Shown: positions 47,301 to 58,700 of the stretch, in pieces | Layout of the letters: each line of letters starts with the position of its first letter | Position numbering within the stretch: position 1 is the stretch's first letter | Source: Panulirus ornatus | Taxonomy: Eukaryota > Arthropoda > Malacostraca > Decapoda > Palinuridae | Length of the DNA: 64,000 bases | Direction of reading: 5' to 3' | Assembly: GCF_036320965.1 (NCBI RefSeq) | Contig: NC_092270.1 | Location: 17,963,940 to 18,027,939, forward strand | Notes under the pieces: model-generated | Told to the model about the DNA's origin: nothing | The model's input: the letters and a program-made list of their open reading frames with translations, nothing else | The model's database searches: none | Translations under genes and position numbers: made by a program

Positions 47301-49412
47301 TACATATCCCCTTCACCATATTACAGAACCTGAACAACAAACTTAACATTTACCTATGTGGAATTTCAAAAATCACCATCCTGCTTGGCTTAACACTCAC
47401 CTAAGGTCTTTACAATGGGCTACTCATAAACAAAGTGCACATTTTAAACATTCTCAAACTACGCTAAAATCAACAAGACTCCCAACTTACCACCTTACCA
47501 AACATTACCATTTGCTTACCAACAATGCTCACGAGGACCACCTGGCGCATACTATTTGAACTCTCCTCTGATCATCTATCCATTCTGATTAACTTAACCC
47601 ATTCAACTAAACCACAAACAGGAAAATAAATCATTAGCATCTATACAATACAAAGAATCCAAGCCCCAAAATTCCATCATAGATCCCATCCCCAGACCAT
47701 GCTATCTCCCATTTCAAAAAATCATTGAATCCAGATAATAATGTATAGATAAATTCTTTCCCTAAAAAATTCTGGTGTATTTATCGAGGTTTCAACTGTT
47801 TCCCAAGATTACAATCTTCCATTTTCATCATGTTAATGTATGTGATGTCTTCAGTAAAAGGAATCTGATACGTTCACAAAATGAAGTTTTGGTAATAATG
47901 CCTGGAATCTAATATCGTCTCTTTTTAATGGTAATCAAATTACTGGATAGATTGATTGGTATTTACAGTCTTGAATTATGTTATACGATGTAATCAATTC
48001 TAGTCTGTGTAATTCTTTGACTTTTCAACTATGGAGAAAGAGTGCTGCTGGTGTGACTGAACAAGTTTGGTGAATTCGCCCCTTGACATAACCTCTCTCG
48101 AGAAAGTGTAGTATTTCTAAACTCTGAAATCACGAAAATACAAATGATTGCATTATGATCAGTGAAATGTATCTAATGTTGTAAGACACCAAATCATCTC
48201 ATGAAATTCATGTTTATGTTAGCTTATTGTTCATTTGTATTTCCAAGATTTTGTTTCACAATTCCTATCCCGATGATGTAATGCCATAATTCCCAAGCTT
48301 TCTGAAAAATGGGTGCTATTCAGATGAAATAAATCATATGACTAAAAGAACATCGCATAAATATTATAATAAATAAAAATGACTGATACAGGTCTCTCCT
48401 TACCCAGGGAGAAATTTGAAACCTTCTGATGGGAATATATTACCGAGATAATTTTGTACCTCCGAAAGCTATCTCAGCAATAGGCTCCCATCAGATTGTT
48501 ATTTCTTACTGGGGAACTTAAAATCAATATATCTTCTTCCTTCGTTCTTACATCATTTTCTTAACAATGTTCCTTCATGTCGTGAGAAATTATTTTACAC
48601 TTCAAAACACCTACCTTTCAGAAAGGCTGAGAATTATAGCACTACATCACTGGGCTGCAAACTGTGATACAATATCACAAAATCACAAACAGAAAAAACA
48701 AACTGCTAATATAAGCAAACTCTATTAGCCTGCTAAGTCTCCTACAGGTGTATTTCACCGATCCTCCTGTAATCCTCTCATATATTGGTGGAGTGTATTG
48801 TCTTAAATGTACATGAAATAATGAGATATACCATCCGTTCCTTCTATGAGCAGCTGAACTGTACAATCCTCAGTAAAGTTAATAATTTGAATAACACACG
48901 ACACTTTTCTGCGCAAGGTTACGTGGGGTTTGGTTAGGTTAATTGCATGCATTTTCCTCGTCTTTTTCCCACGATTTTACTTTTAATCGAAGGCCTGTCA
49001 ACTTTGCGAGTACCTGCCCTTGTCCCTTACAAAATACATATATTTCAGTTCCTTAACTTTACACTTGATGTGTGAAGTATATGTAGTCTACTACTATGCA
49101 TTTTGTCAAAACCTATAAATCATTTCTGATGTGCCATTAAACTGGATCTATACCATACATATCATCAAGTCAGTAGAGTAGGAATATTACCTTAATACTG
49201 CATTACTTTTAATAATATCCAGACTTGTTGTATGGTCACCATGTCGGCAACGTATACATGACTGAACCACAAGTTCTCTCTCTCTGTCTGCATGATTATA
49301 AAGAACATTGCACCATGGCATTACTCACCGTCTGTCCAACTGTTATATCGAAGAACACCACGGGGTTATTAGGGTGCCTGAGCTGCTGCTGGATCTGGTT
49401 CCAGGTGGGCAT
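44105..49412 (-). CDS. PPIH: Cyclophilin H (spliceosomal peptidyl-prolyl cis-trans isomerase), complete four-exon gene
   Basis: The exons 49412-49329, 46811-46635, 44604-44512 and 44302-44105 join in phase 0 to 183 codons plus TGA. CypH catalyses prolyl isomerisation and binds Prp4 in the U4/U6.U5 tri-snRNP. The N-terminus [11 protein letters not shown] is typical of arthropod CypH, and human CypH has 177 residues. The catalytic Arg lies in [15 protein letters not shown] at the end of exon 2, and the substrate-pocket blocks [15 protein letters not shown] and [15 protein letters not shown] are in exon 4. The protein ends ISQCGQM. An Arg stands where FVN or FVQ precedes GDGTG, created at the exon 2/3 join. 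All key cyclophilin residues seem intact. Intron 1 carries a Jockey-like remnant and intron 2 a decayed LINE-1. Confidence 0.96.
44512..44604 (-). CDS. PPIH: PPIH coding exon 3
   Basis: Acceptor CCAATAG, donor GTAAGA, 31 codons. It contains [11 protein letters not shown] and [16 protein letters not shown]. Confidence 0.94.
44765..46345 (+). mobile_element. LINE-1-like old copy in PPIH intron 2
   Basis: From a decayed FLKKGGDC block, through [40 protein letters not shown] (FADD to LTDD) and [11 protein letters not shown], to the 3' UTR and a degenerate hairpin near 46300-46340 with an A-run. It has numerous stops and a ~30-bp deletion at the KCFRYLG codons (about 45627). Confidence 0.8.
46635..46811 (-). 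CDS. PPIH: PPIH coding exon 2
   Basis: Acceptor TTTCAG, donor GTAGGT, 59 codons. It contains [15 protein letters not shown] and the active-site [15 protein letters not shown]. Confidence 0.96.
47050..47720 (+). mobile_element. Jockey-like LINE remnant, endonuclease domain, in PPIH intron 1
   Basis: Plus-strand frames read [19 protein letters not shown] and [13 protein letters not shown]. They match the D-F-N-A-H-H-P-x-W, P-T-x-x-P and S-S-D-H-L-P-I blocks of Jockey/I-type endonucleases. A/C-rich like the fragment at 24130-24360 and probably the same family. Confidence 0.55.
47721..49328. other. PPIH intron 1, left over sequence
   Basis: AT-rich with no exon or repeat family recognised. Confidence 0.45.
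49329..49412 (-). CDS. PPIH: PPIH coding exon 1
   Basis: Twenty-eight codons, from the start codon (A at -3) to the donor GTGAGT. It encodes [17 protein letters not shown] and the first beta strand VVFFDITVG. Confidence 0.95.
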
Positions 49413-50288
49413 GGTGCACGTCCTCACTGGGGTAGCTTTTTGAAGTTGGCTGGAGCCAAGTGAGCCAACTGTTTACCACACTTCACCTCCTCATCCACCA
49501 TCACCCGCCGCCGCCGCCGCCACTAGGAACAGTTCCATTATTTTCCCGCAAGATTTACAGACTTGAATGTCCAGCCCAGGTAGTACCCTGAGTCCACTGA
49601 AACCTGGAGATGCGTTCTAGTATGAAGTTTAACTTGGTCAAGTACATATGTAGTGACACATATTTAAATATTTTTGGTCAAGCACATATGTAGTGACATA
49701 TTTAAATATTTCACACAGGATAGCAGATAAAGTATATACAAATACTTGTTTTCATTTTTTCTTGACACATCTAAAATAGTTGATGAACAAGGTAAACTAT
49801 TTATAAAATCTACAAAAACACAATTAAATATATAGAATATTCTTTCCATAATGACTAAATATTGATATCAAATAAACGAGCGCTGGCACTAGCATTAGTG
49901 CATTATAGTGGGTCGTACCAACCACGCTACACTGATATGAGTTCTGGGAGGCGCACACAGCTTAAGGGTTTATCTATATTGCATAACTCACGTTCTACTC
50001 TTCCATTTCTTCATAAGATCACTATATCAATATGAAGGAAGAAGAATATTCGAAATGACACTGAATCAAAGCTGATTCAAGAAGATATTAGTCTTCAGAG
50101 TGAAACTGCGTGTGTTTCTGTGGAGAAATCTAATTTTACTTGAAACATTAGAAAGTAGTTCAAGAACATTAATGTCACTAGATAAGGACTGGTCTAATCT
50201 TACACCTAGATAGCTTACATATGACTTTGATACAGTTTCATTTTCCTCACATGACACCTTGATGGAAACATACAATATTGAATACAAT
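49413..50288. other. Upstream region of PPIH
   Basis: A short GCC trinucleotide run (49506-49522) lies about 100 bp upstream of the start codon in a local GC-rich patch, compatible with a promoter/5' UTR. A 41-bp direct duplication containing CACATATGTAGTGACA lies at 49634-49712. No TATA box could be assigned. Confidence 0.5.
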
Positions 50289-50555
50289 CTTGAAGCCAAG
50301 AACAGGGACTCCGTCTACAATTGTTATCTTGAAGCCAAGAACAGGGACTCCTTCTTCAATTGTTATCTTGAAGCCAAGAACAAGGACTCCTTCTACAATT
50401 GTTATCTTGAAGCCAAGAACAGGGACTCCTTCTTCAATTGTTATCTTGAAGCCAAGAACAAGGACTCCTTCTACAATTGTTATCTTGAAGCCAAGAACAG
50501 GGACTCCGTCTTCAATTGTTATCTTGAAGCCAAGAACAGGGACTCCGTCTTCGGT
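50289..50555. repeat. 39-bp minisatellite, seven units
   Basis: The unit contains CTTGAAGCCAAGAACAGGGA. Because 39 is a multiple of three, one plus-strand frame stays open as a 13-residue repeat (LEAKNRDSFFNCY). Units 2-5 alternate R-x-x-F-F and K-x-x-F-Y variants, a 78-bp higher-order pattern. Confidence 0.95.
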
Positions 50556-51416
<861 letters not shown>

Positions 51417-51799
51417 CCACTTCTTCCCCCATCAACCACCAGTGGCGTCCATGCTCTGACACTTCATTCTTATACATTTGAGAGAGCCACTAATACCAGT
51501 AGACTGTAGTACTTGGTCTGTGCTCACATAATGGAACTTCTTTTCCCAGTGACATAACAGTGGGCTGAACCTGCTTATAGAATTCTATTAACCAATTCAA
51601 CGTTCTTTAGGAAATGATTCAACTCTTCATGATGGCCATGATTTTATACCTTATTTGAACTGGTGCTGCCTCTCCCTAATTACCTAATTAATCATGTTAA
51701 ACGATACATTAAAGAATCATATAACATGATCACTAATACTAAATGGCTTATCGGATTTGATGTTGGAGTAATGGGGGGGAGGGGAGAGAAAATGGGAAG

Positions 51800-52893
51800 T
51801 GTGTGGAACACAGACGAGGTATATATGGTACACTGACGAGGTATATATGGTACACAGACGAGGTATGGAAGGTACATAGACGAGGTATATATGGTACACA
51901 GACGAGGTATATGTGATACACAGACGATGTATATATGGTACACAGACGAGGTATATATGGTACACTGACGAGGTATATATGGTACACAGACGAGGTATGG
52001 AAGGTACATAGACGAGGTATATATGGTACACAGACGAGGTATATGTGATACACAGACGATGTATATATGGTACACAGACGAGGTATATATGGTACACTGA
52101 CGAGGTATATATGGTACACAGACGAGGTATGGAAGGTACATAGACGAGGTATATATGGTACACAGACGAGGTATATGTGATACACAGACGATGTATATAT
52201 GGTACACAGACGAGGTATGGAAGGTACATAGACGAGGTATATATGGTACACAGACGAGGTATATGTGATACATAGACGAGGTATATATGGTACACAGACG
52301 AGGTGTAAAAGGTACATAGACGAGGTATATATGGTACACAGACGAGGTATAAAAGGTACATAGACGAGGTATATATGGTACACAGATGAGGTATGAAAGG
52401 TACACAGACGAGGTATACATGGTACACAGACGAGGTATAAAAGGTACACAGACGAGGTATAAAAGGTATATAGACGAGGTATATATGGTACACAGACGAG
52501 ATATATGTGGTACACTGACGAGGTATATATGGTACACAGACGAGATATATGTGGTACACTGACGAGGTATATATAGTACACAGACGAGGTATATGGGGTA
52601 CACTGACGAGGTATAAAAGGTACACAGACGAGGTATAAAAGGTACATAGACGAGGTATATATGGTACACTGACGAGGTATATATGGTACACAGACGAGGT
52701 ATATATGGTACACTGACGGGGGTTTATATGGTACACAGACGAGGTATATATGGTACACAGACGAGGTATATATGGTACACTCACGAGGTATATATGGTAC
52801 ACTCACGAGGTATATATGGTACACTCACGAGGTATATATGGTACACTCACGAGGTATATATGGTACACTCACGAGGTATATATGGTATACACT
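51800..52893. repeat. 22-bp minisatellite, about 50 units, with 132-bp higher-order repeat
   Basis: The unit is GTACACAGACGAGGTATATA plus TG. The variant AGGTATGGAAGGTACATA recurs at 51861, 51993 and 52125 (132 bp, six units) and at 52213 (88 bp, four units). The right end (52770-52890) is homogenised to a TCACGAGG variant. All three minus-strand frames are open because the unit has no stop and is not a multiple of three. Confidence 0.97.
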
Positions 52894-52987
52894 GGAGGGA
52901 GAATGATCAAAGTTGAGGGCATTTGCAGCAGTGGTGGTAAGACAGTAAGACAGACGGGAGAACAAAGCATTTCCCGTACAGCTGAAC

Positions 52988-53101
<114 letters not shown>

Positions 53102-53401
53102 GTATGGGGGTGGGGGGGATACTGCCATGGATATTTCATAGGAAAGTGAGGACTGAAAAAAGAAAATTTCCAGATCAGTTTGAGAGAAGTGGATAGTCTT
53201 AATGTAAGGGTAGATCTAGTGTTTGTATTTACCATATGGGAAAGTAATTTACATGTTCAACTACTTAGTATATGAAATGTATTTTTCCCTACATTACCGT
53301 AAGATGTCCTTCTTCATCCTCTCATACCGTGGCCAGTGATTCTGTGTCCAAAGTTAAGAATTTAGAAATATAGTCTTTTGAAAACTGTCAGCTATTGTTT
53401 C

Positions 53402-53402
<1 letters not shown>

Positions 53403-53461
<59 letters not shown>

Positions 53462-53462
53462 T
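53403..53462. repeat. (GT)n microsatellite
   Basis: About 30 uninterrupted TG dinucleotides. Confidence 0.97.
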
Positions 53463-53743
53463 GGTTGTTGTTTGACTATGTTAAGTTTCCCCTCACCAAT
53501 GATCAGGTTTGGTGACCAGAAATGAAGTCAGACCAGAATGGTAATCAATGTATATTGACGTTTATATATCTCTTAATGAAGTTTTATATTTATTAGCTTT
53601 ATTGTGTGTTGCTCAAGCCATTATTAACCATATTGAAATTCATTACTGATAATTACTGCAATGTATTATATATTTCACGTCTTGTAATGGTGTATTATGC
53701 ATTATGTGTTCACTATTTTTAGGTCTGAAGTGCACTTACTTTG
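53463..53743. other. Spacer between arrays, nothing recognised
   Basis: AT-rich sequence without a recognisable element. Confidence 0.4.
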
Positions 53744-54042
53744 CATCTGTTTATGTTGACATTCATCTGCTGTTTGTGTCCACTCCATATACCACTTTGT
53801 GTCCATCTGTTTATGTTGACATTCATCTGCTGTTTGTGTCCACTCCATATACCACTTTGTGTCCATCTGTTTATGTTGACATTCATCTGCTGTTTGTGTC
53901 CACTCCATATACCACTTTGTGTCCATCTGTTTATGTTGACATTCATCTGCTGTTTATGTCCACTCCATATACCACTTTGTGTCAATCTATGTTGACATTC
54001 ATCTGCTGTTTGTGTCCACTCCATATACCACTTTGTGTCCAT
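53744..54042. repeat. 60-bp minisatellite, about five units
   Basis: The unit begins CATCTGTTTATGTTGACATT. The first four units are almost identical; the last has lost about 6 bp (CAATCTATG in place of CATCTGTTTATG). It is open in frame as a 20-residue repeat on both strands, which I treat as incidental. Confidence 0.97.
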
Positions 54043-54489
54043 CCTTCTCAGTCTAACGAGCAGTTAATGCTGACAGATGGCCATGTCTCTCGAGTTCATA
54101 TCCTCGACAATGAATGTCTGCCACTTGGAAGTGATAACAGCCTAGTTGGAGGTGATAACAGCCTAGTTAACGCCATATGATAACCATTTTCCCCCATGAT
54201 AAGATAGACTTTATATAATAATGCTACAATACTATCTATTGCTCCTCATCTCGTGGGTTAATGGGGGATGATGGACGTTAAGGTATCATACCTAAACGAG
54301 GCATTTATGAAACTGGCTCGTTAAGCTTGTGTGAATGACCATCTGTTATCTGTTATGTATAGGTATGTGGTGAGGAGGAGCAGGCCCCCTCACCCCCCCT
54401 AACCACTGTAACCAGCTGTCGTCCCAGGTGGGAAATTCCCAGCCTAGCCGAGATAACAACCATTGTCCAGGGTAATTACACCCATCCTG
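54043..54489. other. Spacer between the 60-bp array and the SINE, nothing recognised
   Basis: Contains a duplicated 18-bp phrase (GTGATAACAGCCTAGTT, 54132-54168). No gene. Confidence 0.4.
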
Positions 54490-54700
54490 GGGGCTTCCTG
54501 TGGTGTAGTGGTTACCGTTCCGAACACTGACGCGTGAAGTGGGTTCGAATCCTGGCTGCGGTTGTCAACCCAGCTGTTCATCCCACCCTAGGAGTTGCTC
54601 CACAACCCTGTCTTGTCCTTGACCACAATACTCACTTCATGTCTCGTGGGCAGTGTTGTGTGATCTTCATAACCTGTACAACCCGACACGTAGCCGATAG
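54490..54700 (+). mobile_element. tRNA-derived SINE
   Basis: A pol III box A (TGGTGTAGTGGTTA, 54501-54514) and a consensus box B (GGTTCGAATCC, 54542-54552) with correct spacing form a tRNA-like head. The acceptor ends do not pair, so it is not a functional tRNA; the head looks most like tRNA-Val or a similar tRNA. A body without coding potential follows and ends at the first unit of the 41-bp array. Confidence 0.75.
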
Positions 54701-54708
54701 ACTGACTT

Positions 54709-57700
54709 TGGTTGTGTTGCAGGAGTGGGAGGCATGGTTGATGTTTCTTGGTTGTATTGCAGGATGGAGGCATGGTTGATGTTTCTTGGTTGTATTGCAG
54801 GAGGGGGGAGGCATGGTTGATGTTTCTTGGTTGTATTGCAGGAGGAGGGAGGCATGGTTGATGTTTCTTGGTTGTACTGGAGGAGGGGCGAGGCATGATT
54901 GATGTTTCTTGGTTGTATTGCAGGAGGGGGAGGCATGGTTGATGTTTCTTGGTTGTATTGCAGGAGGAGGGAGGCATGGTTGATGTTTCTTGGTTGTATT
55001 GCAGCAGGATGGAGGCATGGTTGATGTTTCTTGGTTGTACTGGAGGAGGAGGAGGCATGGTTGATGTTTCTTGGTTGTATTGCAGGAGGAGGGAGGCATG
55101 GTTGATGTTTCTTGGTTGTATTGGAGGAGGAGGGAGGCATGGTTGATGTTTCTTGGTTGTATTGCAGGAGGGGGAGGCATGGTTCATGTTTCTTGGTTGT
55201 ATTGCAGCAGGATGGAGGCATGGTTGATGTTTCTTGGTTGTACTGGAGGAGGAGGGAGGCATGGTTGATGTTTCTTGGTTGTATTGCAGGAGGGGGAGGC
55301 ATGGTTGATGTTTCTTGGTTGTATTGCAGGAGGAGGGAGGCATGTTGATGTTTCTTGGTTGTATTGCAGGAGGAGGGAGGCATGGTTGATGTTTCTTGGT
55401 TGTATTGCAGGAGGAGGGAGGCATGGTTGATGTTTCTTGGTTGTATTGCAGGAGGAGGGAGGCATGGTTGATGTTTCTTGGTTGTATTGCAGGAGGAGGG
55501 AGGCATGGTTGATGTTTCTTGGTTGTATTGCAGAAGGGGGAGGCATGGTTGATGTTTCTTGGTTGTATTGCAGGAGGGGGAGGCATGGTTGATGTTTCTT
55601 GGTTGTATTGCAGGAGGAGGGAGGCATGGTTGATGTTTCTTGGTTGTATTGCAGGAGGAGGGAGGCATGGTTGATGTTTCTTGGTTGTATTGCAGGAGGA
55701 GGGAGGCATGGTTGATGTTTCTTGGTTGTATTGCAGGAGGAGGGAGGCATGGTTGATGTTTCTTGGTTGTATTGCAGGAGGAGGGAGGCATGGTTGATGT
55801 TTCTTGGTTGTATTGCAGGAGGAGGGAGGCATGGTTGATGTTTCTTGGTTGTATTGGAGGAGGAGGGAGGCATGGTTGATGTTTCTTGGTTGTATTGCAG
55901 GAGGAGGGAGGCATGGTTGATGTTTCTTGGTTGTATTGGCAGGAGGAGGAGGCATGGTTGATGTTCTTAGGTTGTATTGCAGGAGGAGGGAGGCATGGTT
56001 GATGTTTCTTGGTTGTATTGCAGGAGGAGGGAGGCATGGTTGATGTTTCTTGGTTGTATTGCAGGAGGAGGGAGGCATGGTTGATGTTTCTTGGTTGTAT
56101 TGCAGGAGGAGGGAGGCATGGTTGATGTTTCTTGGTTGTATTGCAGGAGGAGGGAGGCATGGTTGATGTTTCTTGGTTGTATTGCAGGAGGAGGGAGGCA
56201 TGGTTGATGTTTCTTGGTTGTATTGCAGGAGGAGGAGGCATGGTTGATGTTTCTTGGTTGTATTGCAGGAGGAGGGAGGCATGGTTGATGTTTCTTGGTT
56301 GTATTGCAGGAGGAGGGAGGCATGGTTGATGTTTCTTGGTTGTATTGCAGGAGGAGGGAGGCATGGTTGATGTTTCTTGGTTGTATTGCAGGAGGAGGGA
56401 GGCATGGTTGATGTTTCTTGGTTGTATTGCAGGAGGAGGGAGGCATGGTTGATGTTTCTTGGTTGTATTGCAGGAGGAGGGAGGCATGGTTGATGTTTCT
56501 TGGTTGTATTGCAGGAGGAGGGAGGCATGGTTGATGTTTCTTGGTTGTATTGCAGGAGGAGGGAGGCATGGTTGATGTTTCTTGGTTGTATTGCAGGAGG
56601 AGGGAGGCATGGTTGATGTTTCTTGGTTGTATTGCAGGAGGAGGGAGGCATGGTTGATGTTTCTTGGTTGTATTGCAGGAGGGGGAGGCATGGTTGATGT
56701 TTCTTGGTTGTATTGCAGGAGGAGGGAGGCATGGTTGATGTTTCTTGGTTGTATTGCAGGAGGAGGGAGGCATGGTTGATGTTTCTTGGTTGTATTGCAG
56801 GAGGAGGGAGGCATGGTTGATGTTTCTTGGTTGTATTGCAGGAGGAGGGAGGCATGGTTGATGTTTCTTGGTTGTATTGCAGGAGGAGGGAGGCATGGTT
56901 GATGTTTCTTGGTTGTATTGCAGGAGGAGGGAGGCATGGTTGATGTTTCTTGGTTGTATTGCAGGAGGAGGGAGGCATGGTTGATGTTTCTTGGTTGTAT
57001 TGCAGGAGGAGGGAGGCATGGTTGATGTTTCTTGGTTGTATTGCAGGAGGAGGGAGGCATGGTTGATGTTTCTTGGTTGTATTGCAGGAGGAGGGAGGCA
57101 TGGTTGATGTTTCTTGGTTGTATTGCAGGAGGGGGAGGCATGGTTGATGTTTCTTGGTTGTATTGCAGGAGGAGGGAGGCATGGTTGATGTTTCTTGGTT
57201 GTATTGCAGGAGGAGGGAGGCATGGTTGATGTTTCTTGGTTGTATTGCAGGAGGAGGGAGGCATGGTTGATGTTTCTTGGTTGTATTGCAGGAGGAGGGA
57301 GGCATGGTTGATGTTTCTTGGTTGTATTGCAGGAGGAGGGAGGCATGGTTGATGTTTCTTGGTTGTATTGCAGGAGGAGGGAGGCATGGTTGATGTTTCT
57401 TGGTTGTATTGCAGGAGGAGGGAGGCATGGTTGATGTTTCTTGGTTGTATTGCAGGAGGAGGGAGGCATGGTTGATGTTTCTTGGTTGTATTGCAGGAGG
57501 AGGGAGGCATGGTTGATGTTTCTTGGTTGTATTGCAGGAGGAGGGAGGCATGGTTGATGTTTCTTGGTTGTATTGCAGGAGGAGGGAGGCATGGTTGATG
57601 TTTCTTGGTTGTATTGCAGGAGGGGGAGGCATGGTTGATGTTTCTTGGTTGTATTGCAGGAGGAGGAGGCATGGTTGATGTTTCTTGGTTGTATTGCAGG

Positions 57701-58700
57701 AGGAGGGAGGCATGGTTGATGTTTCTTGGTTGTATTGCAGGAGGAGGGAGGCATGGTTGATGTTTCTTGGTTGTATTGCAGGAGGAGGGAGGCATGGTTG
57801 ATGTTTCTTGGTTGTATTGCAGGAGGAGGGAGGCATGGTTGATGTTTCTTGGTTGTATTGCAGGAGGAGGGAGGCATGGTTGATGTTTCTTGGTTGTATT
57901 GCAGGAGGAGGGAGGCATGGTTGATGTTTCTTGGTTGTATTGCAGGAGGAGGGAGGCATGGTTGATGTTTCTTGGTTGTATTGCAGGAGGAGGGAGGCAT
58001 GGTTGATGTTTCTTGGTTGTATTGCAGGAGGAGGGAGGCATGGTTGATGTTTCTTGGTTGTATTGCAGGAGGAGGGAGGCATGGTTGATGTTTCTTGGTT
58101 GTATTGCAGGAGGAGGGAGGCATGGTTGATGTTTCTTGGTTGTATTGCAGGAGGAGGGAGGCATGGTTGATGTTTCTTGGTTGTATTGCAGGAGGAGGGA
58201 GGCATGGTTGATGTTTCTTGGTTGTATTGCAGGAGGAGGGAGGCATGGTTGATGTTTCTTGGTTGTATTGCAGGAGGAGGGAGGCATGGTTGATGTTCTT
58301 AGGTTGTATTGCAGGAGGAGGGAGGCATGGTTGATGTTTCTTGGTTGTGTTGCAGGAGGAGGGAGGCATGGTTGATGTTTCTTGGTTGTATTGCAGGAGG
58401 AGGGAGGCATGGTTGATGTTTCTTGGTTGTGTTGCAGGAGGAGGGAGGCATGGTTGATGTTCTTAGGTTGTATTGCAGGAGGAGGGAGGCATGGTTGATG
58501 TTTCTTGGTTGTATTGCAGGAGGAGGGAGGTATGGTTGATGTTCTTGGTTGTATTGCAGGAGGAGGGAGGCATGGTTGATGTTTCTTGGTTGTATTGCAG
58601 GAGGAGGGAGGCATGGTTGATGTTTCTTGGTTGTATTGCAGGAGGAGGGAGGCATGGTTGATGTTCTTAGGTTGTATTGCAGGAGGGGGGAAGCATGGTT
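54709..58700. repeat. 41-bp minisatellite, about 97 units, with 450-bp higher-order repeat
   Basis: The unit is GGTTGATGTTTCTTGGTTGT followed by ATTGCAGGAGGAGGGAGGCAT. In the core, a 40-bp short unit recurs at about 56229, 56679 and 57129, i.e. every 450 bp (ten 41-bp units plus one 40-bp unit). Flanks are more divergent (GGATGGAGG, GGGGCGAGG, ACTGGAGG variants at 54.7-55.3 kb; TTCTTAGG and GTGTTGCAGG variants at 58.3-58.7 kb). All minus-strand frames are open for hundreds of codons because the unit lacks stops and is not a multiple of three. Confidence 0.97.

Noticed and set aside
51692..52824. Three overlapping minus-strand frames of about 325-361 codons (YHIYLVCVPYIPR repeats)
   Set aside because: Same cause: a stop-free 22-bp unit read in three frames.
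54490..54562. A functional tRNA gene
   Set aside because: Box A and box B are good but the acceptor arms do not pair and a SINE-like body follows, so a tRNA-derived SINE is the better call.
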